In this document: one piece after another, positions 46,501 to 58,500 of the stretch
Numbering within the stretch: the stretch's first letter is position 1
How the letters are laid out: each line of letters opens with the position of its first letter
From: Asterias amurensis
Taxonomy: Eukaryota; Echinodermata; Asteroidea; Forcipulatida; Asteriidae
DNA length: 64,000 bases
Assembly: GCF_032118995.1 (NCBI RefSeq)
Contig: NC_092659.1
Location: 13,262,177-13,326,176 of the forward strand
Reading direction: 5' to 3'
Position numbers and translations under genes: made by a program
Notes under the pieces: model-generated
What the model was told of the DNA's origin: nothing
The model's database searches: none
What the model saw: only the letters and a program-made list of their open reading frames with translations

Positions 46501-49500
46501 AATGTCACAGAGAAAGAACAGAGTCAAAAGGCCATTCAACTTGTTGCATGGCCCCTAGATGAACAGTTTGGATACCTGGCATTATTCCTTAAAGCACTTC
46601 AGCAATGATTGCCCCATAATCAAACATGCATAATTTTGTTCATCTGCTCACCCTTGGTGAAAATGAATTTATAGCCCACAACTATCTAGCTGCAAACCTG
46701 AAAGGGAGCATCTCAAAAGTTACATAGAATGGTAGAAAAGTTTCTAATTGGTTTTGGTTGAGGATTCTAGCTGGCATGCTTGAAATGCAGGTCCGTCTTA
46801 TGACTCAACAATTTGCTTAAAGCTACAAATGTATATTGAAAGCTTTTTCAAGAAACTATTTATCTCAATATTCTGGATCAGAAGTGGGTTACCAGTGAGT
46901 TTTGCTTCAACGCTGAAGTGTTACACCTCGGCTCAAGAATACCACTACTCATTAAACACAAATCATCATATCCAGACACACTGTCAAGGAAATTCCTCTT
47001 CATCAAAGTGATTTCAATGAAGTAGGATTTTAACCTTTGCAGGGTGGAAGCATAACTAAGAGATGTTTGCAGTAACACCATGTGAATACCTCTTTTGAGA
47101 AGTGTTGGTTCTAAAATAAAATAAAAATGGTGGTTGACAACTCCTAAAGAGTCAGTAACGACTCCTTAAGAACCTTTAGCGAGTCGTCATCCACCGGTTC
47201 TTTTCAAAACCAACACGATTCACCAGAGATATTTACATGGTGTTATCGCAAACCTCTCTTAACGATTTCATATAAACTCCTCCATGTATGGATTGCTCTT
47301 TGAGCAGAAATGTCCGCTTATGAAATTGGCCCTTCTGCAATATTTTTAAAGGCACTGGACACTATTGTTAGTTACTCAAAATAATGGTTAGCTTTAAAAC
47401 TTACTTGGTAACGAGCAATGGAGAGCTGTTGATAGTATAAAACATTGTGAGAAACAGCTCCCCCTGAATTAACATAGTTTTTGAGAAAGAGGTAATTTCT
47501 CATTCAAATAATAAAAGACTTAAGCTGAAGCCTTTTATTATGCTTCTAAAAGCAAAGTAATGCAACAAGGTTGTGTTTTCTTTCATTATTCTCTCGCAAA
47601 GTTTATGACAAATTTTCACAGTCTTAGACCAGTCTTCTCACTTGTGTTGTATTTCAACATATGCACAAAACAACAAACCTGTGAAAATTTGAACTCAATT
47701 GGTCTTCGAAGTTGCGAAATAATAATGGAAGAAAAAACAACCTTGTCACACAAAGTTGTGTGCTTTCGGATGCTTGATTTCGAGACCTCAAAATCTAATT
47801 CTGAGGTCTCAAAATCAAATTCAAATATTTTAGTGAAAAATTACTTCTTTCTCAAAAACTACTTAAATTCAGAGGGAGTCGTTTCTCACAATGTTTTATT
47901 GTATCAACAGCTCTCCATTGATCAATAACATATTTAAAGTTGTTATGCTAACAGTGATTTAAAAAAGTGTCCAGTGCCTCTAAAAGGATTGTTCACATTG
48001 ACTTGAGCCATATTCTAATGTACATGTACATGATGTACTTACCACAGCCTGTACCCAATGCACAGCCCCAGCATTAACCCATACTAAGTCTCCTGGTCTC
48101 TGGATGAATCTATACACAGGTACATTCTCTTCATATAAATCCTCCAATACTGGCCACCATGACCCTTTCAAGAAGTTGATGTTATATCTGTTGAAGAAAT
48201 ACACAAAAACTTGGTAATTTGACATATTTTCCATTGAGTTCCTTTTTCTGTTTCAATTCAATACTTTACAGACATTCAACTTTAAAAATAAATAAATAAC
48301 AAGGAAAAGGCTAGCATACATCTTTGATCATAGTTTTACATTTTTTGATGTTTCTTTTTCTTAGCTCAGTATAAACCACAGGGGAAACTGACTGGGTAAA
48401 TTTGATAAATGATTTTTGGGGTTAAACAAAGCATGGACTAGTTGGATCTGACCAAAGACCTCCTGATTAACATGTTGGCGCTCAGTTTTTTTTCCGTTTT
48501 GTATTTGAAAAGAGAGGGAAAAACCTGTTAGCAGCAAAGTTGCCTATGTCACATTGTTATTCACCGGTTTTCAACATTTGAATGAGATTGCTCTTGTCCT
48601 TAAAGGAACACGTTGCCTTGGATCGGTCGAGTTGGTCTTTAAAAAGCGTTTGTAACCGTTTTGTATAAAATGCATATGGGTAGAAAGATGTTGTAAAAGT
48701 AGAATACAATGATCCACACAAACATGCCTCGAAATTGCGTGGTTTTCATTTTACTTTGTCGACTAACACGTCGGCCATTTATGGGGGTCAAAATTTTGAC
48801 TTCCATAAATGGCCGACCATGTTAGTTCGCACAGTAGAAGGAAAACCACGCAATTTCGAGGAAAACTTGTGTGGATCATTGTATTCTACTTTTAAAACAT
48901 CTTTCCAACCATATGCATTTTATAAAAAACGGTTACAAATGCTTTTGTTTTGACCAACTCGTCCGATCCAAGGCAACGTGTTCCTTTAATAGGATTTGAG
49001 ATTCAGGATTGAGGATTTGAAGAATGTGTAGATTCCTGAAAATGGATTGAGGGGCCTAGGTTCTCCCTCCAACAGGAACCTCACATATTCAGGGACTCGG
49101 TGCATCACCAGGAATACATCAATACAGATTTATAACCCCAACAGATTTATTTCTCCCCTTAGTGACTGATTCTCGCCTTTCATTTATATTTGGAGTCTCA
49201 AGGAAGTTTGAAGAACCGGAAAAACCGGTACAATTGTCAAGTGTGTTTCAGGATACTTGCTAAACTTGTGCCCTTAAAAAACATAAAATCATTTTATAAT
49301 CAGTCCCAGAGTGTCTTGTGTTTTGGATCAGAAGTGGGTTACCAGTGAGTTTTGCTTCAACGCTGAAGTGTTTCACCTCGGCTCAAGAATACCACTACTC
49401 ATTAAACACAAATCATCATATCCAGACACACTGCCCATGGCAAAAAAACTTGCTAAAGTATTGACAATACTTGTTCAGCAAAACTAGGTTACCATTCACA

Positions 49501-52500
49501 CTACCATAGTTACCATTGCTGCAACTGGTACCCTTCTCACTTCTTTACTTAGCAAGTACATTTGCTAAGCAGATTTTTCTGCATAACAGCTTTGTGTTGA
49601 TTGAAATATTGCATAAGACCATCTAAATTCCATCACTACATCCAACTTCAAGCTGGGGGGGGGGGGGTGAGTAGTGCAATATCTGATAAGTGGTCCCATT
49701 TTCATAGAGCTGCTTAAAGGCAGTGGACACTATTGGTAAATACTCAATATAATTATTAGCGTAAAACCTTACTTGGTAGCGAGTAATGGGGAACTGTTCA
49801 TAGTATAGAACATTGTGAGAAACGGCTCCCTCTGAAGTGACGTAGTTTTCGAGAAAGAAGTAATTTTCCATGAATTTGATTTCGAGACCTCAGAATTTTG
49901 AGGTCTCCGATATCAAATATCTGAAAGCACACAACTTCGTGTGATAAGGGCGTTTTTTCTTTCAGTATTATCTCGCAACTTTAACGACCAATTGAGCTCA
50001 AATTTTCACGGGTTTGTTATTTTATGCATATGTTGAGATACACCAAGTGAGAAGACTGGTCTTTGACTATTACCAATAGTGCCCAGTTCTTTTAAGCAGA
50101 AAATACCGTTTAAACAATTTCTGCTTAGCAAAAATTAAGCAGGATACCAGTCACATATAGCTTATATGAGAGAGTATTTTGGCTGGTAACCTTATTCTGG
50201 TTAGCTTAATTTTATTGTGCTTAAGCAGCTCTATTAACTTTGGCCCAGAACATGCAACATGTACTCACCTCTCAGTTAGACTGCAGATGGCGCCCCAGTA
50301 CGCATTGGGCACTGCAAACCACTCACAGTCTCCCGGTCCGATGTTAACATTGACTGAACACATGTTGTTGTTCTCTTGATGCCCTACAATCAACAATCAA
50401 CAATAACTCAGATTAAGAGAGAAAACACAAAGAAGATTTTCAGATAATTAGGAGTATGACTGACAAGTTAACCACTGAATGTTTGTTTTAAAGGTCACCA
50501 CAAATGCATGTTATTTGTTCAGAGGAAAAACATTGAAACTAAATTCCTTGATACGTACGTTATCACTATGGTAAATTAATTTACTGACAGGCAATGAGTT
50601 TTTGTGTATACTGTTAAGAAGAAATTTACATTAAAACGAGCACAGGCTTTGAACTTCGCTCTTGAAGGGGTACGGCAAATTCCCTCTGGAAAGGGGCACC
50701 GCTATGAAGAAAATGTAAATTTGTATTGGAACTTTGCACAGGGCACCGTGGCAACTGCTGTGGGTGCCAAAGGTTGTTTCGAGGCCTGAAGGGTACCTCA
50801 AAGTAACTCAAGGATGAACCATGGAAAACCTAAAAAAACACATGCAGGTACCCTCCATAACTAGAGGTTGTACCCTTCATAACTAGAGGTTGTACCCTCC
50901 ATAACTAGAGGTTGTACCCTCCATAACTAGAGGTTGTTCCCTCCATAACTAGAGGTTGTACCCTCCATAACTAGAGGTTGTACCCTCCATAACTAGAGGT
51001 TGTACCCTCCATAACTAGAGGTTGTACCCTCCATAACTAGAGGTTGTACCCTTCATAACTAGAGGTTGTACCCTCCATAACTAGAGGTTGTTACCCTCCA
51101 TAACTAGAGGTTGTTACCCTCCATAACTAGAGGTTGTACCCTCCATAACTAGAGGTTGTACCCTCCATAACTAGAGGTTGTACCCTCCATAACTAGAGGT
51201 TGTACCCTCCATAACTAGAGGTTGTACCCTCCATAACTAGAGGTTGTACCCTCCATAACTAGAGGTTGTACCCTGGAAAATCCAGGAGAACCCAGCCAAA
51301 CCTCACAGCTAACCCATCTGTAACTCAAAATTGAACCATGGATAACCCCTGGAAAACCTTTAAGTGCAATATACCTTGTTTAATTTTGCATTCCTCACTT
51401 AGCATTGACTGCCCATGAAGTTAACCATAAGCCTTTTTGAGGTATGGCGGACGTGATATGAGTGTACTGTTTGGTTTTTGTGTATACACACAAATTTACC
51501 CCAACCTTATAGTGTTGTAACATTGTGTCCGCCATATCTCAAAAAGGCTTATGGGGACAAGATGCAGTTACACGTTTTTTTGTGTCCACGTTTCACACCC
51601 AATACGACATTGCGTCTCGCAACTCATTGCAATTGTCAGTAATAGGCAGGTTTGAAATTCTGGATCAGAAGTGGGTTACCAGTGAGTTTTGCTTCAACGC
51701 TGAAGTGTTACACCTCGGCTCAAGAATACCACTACTCATTAAACACAAATCATCATATCCAGAAAATAAATAAAGCAAAGATGGGGTGAGTGGGTTACTG
51801 TATTTAATTCATTCGGTTTTGGACTCGCAAGACCAAAACTAATTGTCAACTCATTTGTCAAAACTATAGCATTCCAATCAACACATCTCAAGGGAAGTTT
51901 TCTCCCAATAATAATCTTTGTACCATGTCAGTTATGCGTGAATCTGTAAACACTAAGTCTTTAAACCATATCATAGTTGGGACTTGCTATTGATGTTCTA
52001 TTGTTGTTCTTTTCTGAAGAATTCCTACGTTGAACAAAGAAAAAAACATTATGCAGACCTTCATTCCATTGTGTTTAAGTCCCCACACCAGTGTGTGTGC
52101 CTACCCATCCATATCTAACCCATGTTGCGCACACTCAATTATCAACTAGAAATACAAAGTAATGTTCACACTTGCTTACCAGGCGTTCTGCTTCCCGGTA
52201 CCTTCATATAGAGCTGGACTGTATTCATTCCCAGTATGGAGTGACCCACATGACTCAGGATGTTACCTGGTGAAACGATGCGTGTAAATGATGGCAGCTT
52301 CGTCAACTCATGTAACTGCTTCTTCCATCTACAGGCAAACCATACATTCAATAAGATTTAAAGCATTGACGAAGATGCTCACTTAATAGGGACCTTGGCA
52401 AAATTAGTCCAGGACAACCAGCGGATAAGTACCATACGGGACAAGGTTTTTTACTTGCTGTTAATTCACCTTGTTTGAAATCGGGTGTTTTGGAGAAAAC

Positions 52501-55500
52501 GTGGGAGGGAAAACCTGCAGGGATCTCTACATCTCTACATTACTACTCTTAATTATATACAACAGCCTTCAAGCCGTTTAGATCACTCAAAAACCACTAG
52601 TTTGTTCGTACTACATTTAAACAGCCAGTGGAAAGAAGTGAGATGAATCTTCTCATAACACTATGTCAAATCCTTACTTGTGTACACGTAGGTTTTTTCT
52701 CATTTAATTTCTGGCCATCTGATCAGGAAAAACAAATTTTGGTCCAGTGAACATTCTGAGCTACAAGCCCTTCCCTGTGGTCTTGCAGACATCTCCTCCC
52801 AACTTCGATCCCTGGAGAGTGTCCAACATCTCTCAAAGCATTTTTGAAATGTGGACTCCCTTTTTTCTTAAAGTACAGTGTCTTAAGCTAGACATCATTG
52901 ATGTACACGTACTGACAATCCAAATTAAATTTGACGTCAACAAAAAAGGGTATATGGAAAAAGTACTCACTTCCGCTCATCGGACAGATCAACATTGGTT
53001 CCAAATTTGAGCATTTTAAATTCTCGACCGCCTCCTTCCCGTAGAGTTGTAGTCGTCGGCGCTCCGTTTGTCTTCTTTTTCCTGTTAAAACCACAAAACC
53101 CAAGTTGTTAGGTACTTCATGTAAGTAGCTGAGTGATGTAACACACACTGTCAAAATTTTCTTGATTTTTGATGAAAGACACATTTACGCATATTTTTCT
53201 GCCAAAGTGATCACAGAAATTCCCTGTTCTATTAGCGATCATTCTTTACGGCAAGTTTGATATTTCGGGATAAGGACATCTGAGGAGTGTTTGGCACTTT
53301 ACTAGACTTGTGAACAAGTCGTTTTAGCCTATACACTTAGTAGCTCCCCCCCCCCTCTGGCCACGACAAAAGACTGCTCTCTCACAAGATCTCTTTAGCC
53401 CTGTTCACAAATTCTTCCTGTGTAATGCCTTTGCAGTATTTTTACCCAAAGGTTTCCCACAGAAAAAAATTGTTTCACCTGGAGTTACCAATTGTTTAAT
53501 TTTGAATTTCTCCCTAACTTCAGTCTGTCAGTAATCATTTTAAAAAATATCTTCACATTGTAAAAACCTTACTCCAAAGTTTTCCGAGGTAAAACGAGGT
53601 AACATAACGATTCACTGTGTGCAACCGCTCATTGTTCCGTAGAACCCTCTCCAACTTTCTTTCTAAAATGCATAACTTATCCCCTACACAAACCCCAAGT
53701 AATTCATACCTTTTCGCTGAGAATGGGTCGTCTGAATTAAGTCTGGAGTTCTTCTCGGCTTCCTCCTGTACACAGAAAAATTCAAATAAATGCACTATTT
53801 ATGCAAATTGTTTAGTTACCTTTCAACTATTTTGAAAAATAAAAGTTTTATCTAGATCAGAAGTGGGTTACCAGTGAGTTTTGCTTCAACGCTGAAGTGT
53901 TACACCTCGGCTCAAGAATACCACTACTCATTAAACACAAATCATCATATCCAGAAAACATCCTGAAAGTAAACATAACCTATCCCATGCCTTATGCCAA
54001 GTATGATATTTGAGACTCTACAAAATTAAAAAAGCCAAAAAAGCTTGTCGTATGAACAATCTGTGACTGGTACAGCCAAACATTTACTGGCTATAGCAAG
54101 AAAACTGTACTTGCTTGCAAATAAAATGTCAGCTTTTTTTCTGACATAATTAACCAATATCTTAAATTATAAACCAATTTGAACAAGGTGGTAAGCTTGG
54201 GCGATATCAAATTATTTTATTCACGATATATCGCCGATAACATACCGCGATATTCGATATAATCGCGATTAATTAAATTTGACATCATCAGTCTTCAAAC
54301 TCCCAGTGAAAGTTGTAGAAGAGACAGTCATAGCATAAGAGAGGTAATATAATGACCTATTCTTCTGGTTTTACTCCAAACCTATGGGGTGCAAGATGTC
54401 TCAGCTAGGAAATACATCGCGATATATCGCGATACATCGTTATTTCGATTAAAACCAAATCGAACCGATATCAAAATCGTTTCCAAATTAATATCGCGAT
54501 ATACGATAATATCATGATATCGCCCAAGCTTACAAGGTGGATCACTCAGAAGGCTTTTTTTTTTTAGCCCAATTTAATGATATCTTACCCTAAGGCTTTC
54601 CTGGAACGATGAGGCTTGATACTGAGCGTATCTTGTGATAGTAGAGAAGGATCTACTACTCTCACATTTCCAAACCTTCTTCAAACCGGCCTGATCCCAA
54701 TTCTCATCTGGTGGTTGTTGTCTCTGTAAAGGCAAATCAGAAAATGTTAGAATAAGCAAATCTACGATTTGATCAATACATGACACATATAGACCTTTCT
54801 ATTGCAACATCACAGCCCCAAGTTATTGCAACCTAGGATGGAAAGCCATCAAAGCAAAGTATAAACAGACAGCTACAGTTTGTAACAATGTCACACAAAT
54901 ATTCATATATAGGGTTGGATTTGTAGGAAACAAAGCAACCAGTCATGGGAGGTATCTTATTTAACTGAAAGTTTGCAGGAAATATTGAATTTGGGCACAA
55001 CATCTGTTGCTAACATTTGGCCATCCAAGCCAACCGGTGCAGATTCTTTATCAACAAAAGATAGGTCAAATTCAGACACATCCTTAGTTGAAACATCAAA
55101 AACAGACACTTTGTAAAATGAAATCATTGCACTCGGCAGTCCCAAGCGGTCTATTTACATAAAAATGTTCTGGATCAGAAGTGGGTTACCAGTGAGTTTT
55201 GCTTCAACGCTAAAGTGTTACACCTCGGCTCAAGAATACCACTACTCATTAAACACAAATCATCATATCCAGACTTGCTGCATATGTTATTCACCCCACT
55301 AATGCTATACAAGCAGCATAATAATAACAAAAATAGCAGTTTTAAAAACAATTTCTTCCCTTGTTTCTATCTTCATTATTTTTAAGGAAAGTTTTAAAAG
55401 CAAAGCCAAGTCTTACTGCTTTAAATGCAGTGGACACTATTGGTAAACGGCTCCCTCTGAAGTGATGTAGTTTTCGAGAAAAAAAAGGAATTTTCCACGA

Positions 55501-58500
55501 ATTTGATTTCATGACCTCAGACTTAGAAATTGAGGTCTCGAAATAAAGCATCTGAAAGCACACAACTTTGCGTGACAAGGGTGTTTTTCTTTCATAGTTA
55601 TCTTGGAACTTGAACAACCAATTTAGCTCAAATTTTCAAAGGTTTGTTATTTTATGCATGTGTTGAGATACACCAAGTGAGAAGACTGGTCTTTGAAAAG
55701 TACCAAAGGTGTCTAGTGTCTTTAAGAATCCTGGTACATTACTCAAGGGAGCTAGGGTAAGAGTGCTAGGGTAAGAGTACCAGGCCTAAACTAGTACAAA
55801 GGCCATGGCCTCTGTTGCCCGCCTTGGTGCCCCTTCAAAACTTTCCCATAGGTTTAAAGATTTCCCAGTGGAAGTGCCCTTTTCAAAATGAAAATGGCCA
55901 GGGCCCCTCAAAGATGAAAGTCCAGGCCTGGAGTAAAGCTTACTCAAAATAAAATCTGCAGTTTTTTCTATTATACCTGTGTTCTGACTTCCACCGGATG
56001 ATCACCGTGCGTTTCTACAAGCGTCTTTGTTGAGAAGAGGCCCAGATCCAACTTGAGGGCAGCAGCCAGGCCACGGATTACCGTGATTGGCTGATTGTGA
56101 GATTTGCAGTACTCTGCTAGGGCTGGCGAATAAGCATCATCTTTCGTCTCCACCTGTCAACATAAACACCACACAGGGCTCGATAAAAACACACAATATA
56201 TTGCAGAACAAAATATAAAATAGTAACTTCCCTTGGGTAAACCAAGTTCAAATCTCCTGGCCAAGTACACATCTCTTGGGTCTACCCTGAAAGTATCTGG
56301 TTGGTTTGTTCCAGGCATGGTATTTGTCCCTTAGAAAAAAATTAGGAAAAAATGACTGTCTATTGTCAAGTAAGACCTACATGAACATACAATATGGGAT
56401 TTTATAAAAATTGGGGCTATAAAAAAACATTTTTGCTGATTTTTTTTTTGAGAGCCAATTAGAATCAGAATTGGTCTGAAGTACATATAGTAGAATGCTT
56501 GGTTGTTCTGAACATTTCGACTAGTTCCCTAGTCACTATCAGGAGACTGTAGTACGCACCAGCCACAACAATGAATGTTTCATCTGGTACACTGTTATTA
56601 CCAAGCTCAGTAACTTTTAGCAAAGTCTTTAAAGGCAGTAGACACTATTGGTAATTACTCAAAATAATTATTAGCACAAAACCTTACTTGGTAACAAGTA
56701 ATGGGGAGAGGTTGATGGTATAAAACATTGTGAGAAACAGCTCCTTCTGAAGTGATGTAGTTTTCGAGAAAGAAGTAATTTTCCACGAATTTGATTTCAA
56801 GACCTCAAGTTTAGTATTTGAGGTCTCGAAATCAAGCATCTGAAAGCACACAATGTTGTGTGACAAGGTGTTTTTTTCTTTTCTTTTATTATTATCTCGC
56901 AACTTCGACAACCAATTTAGCTCAAATTTTCACAGGTTTGTTATTGTACAGGTATGCATATGTTGAGATATGCATATATGTTGAGATACACCAAGTGAGA
57001 AGACTGGTCTTTAAAAATTACCAATAGTGTCCAGGGTCTTTAAAGGGACACACCGGCCGAATTGGGCTGTTTGGGCTACAAAATAGACTAAGATATGACT
57101 TCAACGGTCTTACAGGAATGAAGAAGAACAGTCCTTAAAAAAAATCATCAAATTTAGCCGTTTTTGAGCATTTTAAGACAAAAACGCAGGTCGCGTGATT
57201 GTTCTAACCAAAAAGTGGTACAAACAATCACATGAACTTCCGGGCTAGTTTTACTTTCAGCCGTCTATCGAAACTTACATGTACTTAACCAAATTTAAAT
57301 CTTTTTTTTTTACAAAATTATTAACGCATAACTGACGAAAAAGATCATGTATTCAAATTATCGCTACAAAATGTAAATAATGGTGAAAAATCTAACGTAA
57401 GATTCACATTCAAAGAGTCCGTGTAACGGAAGCTTGTTATATGGCCGCTTTGGTTTTTTTAAATCATTTTTCGCTAAGTACGTGACATTTTGATGATTTT
57501 TTTTACAGCAACCATCTATAAAAACATTATTTATGATTCTACACCCCTAAATTGCGTAAACGGTGAGCCGGTGTGTCCCTTTAAGGGCAGAAATCTGCTG
57601 TAAGCAAGGCAATGAAATTACGCCCAGATTGGTTTACTTTTACTTTCAGACAACATTTGTAAACCCTATCAATGTTGTCCTCAACAAAACACTTTAGACA
57701 GCCATTGTTTTACTTGAAATGAATTGCTGCACTCGGCAGTCCCAATATTTATCATAATGTTCTAGATCAGACGTGGGTCACCAGTGAGTTTTGCTTCAAC
57801 GCTGAAGTGTTACACCTCGGCTCAAGAATACCACTACTCATTAAACACAAATCATCATGTCCAGAGTTGCTGCTTATGTCCATTACTCCACTTATGCTCA
57901 CAACTTGGAGTCAAAATGTCATTAACAAATGCACGACCCACTTTGTATTCCCAGAGCTCTCAAGCATGACAAACAACCTAAGAAATAACATGTTATCAAG
58001 GTCAAGGGCTGACCTATTTATGATTCAGGCCTTTTAACACCTTTTAGCAAGAATTCGTCTTATTTTCTAAAAAGGAAAAAATATCATGCCTGACACTGCT
58101 CACTGCAGTCTGTAAAACAAACAACAATCTAAAAAAGAAGACTAAATTTAGCTCCATAATTCAAAAACCCTGACCTGAATAAATGTAGGTCTCCTGATGG
58201 CTCAAATATTTGTACAGTCAAGTGTAGCAACTTGCTACTGTATATTTACTCATATTTAACCTGACCTCTTGAGCTCTTTTAAGGACGCCACTATCTTTGA
58301 TGGCGGACATGTTTTAAAAATATTAACACTTTTACATGGATTTTATGACATTCCATGGTGAGGTATCAATGTAGATTAGTTTCATTTTGTTCATTTATAA
58401 ACCTGAACCTGAACCGGAGTAGATTTTGGAATTTGGGGATACCACATAGTTTTAAAAAGAACTGTCTGGCATGTTAATTACTATCTGGGTGGTAGGAAAC

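Noticed and set aside
46872..46976. Reading the 105-nt repeat as another MITE or SINE
   Set aside because: No target duplication, no TTAA, no poly-A or tRNA/5S promoter; fixed orientation, one per intron, and intact C/D boxes favour snoRNA.
50849..51274. CRISPR-like array
   Set aside because: Units are contiguous with no spacers, and this is a eukaryotic intron.
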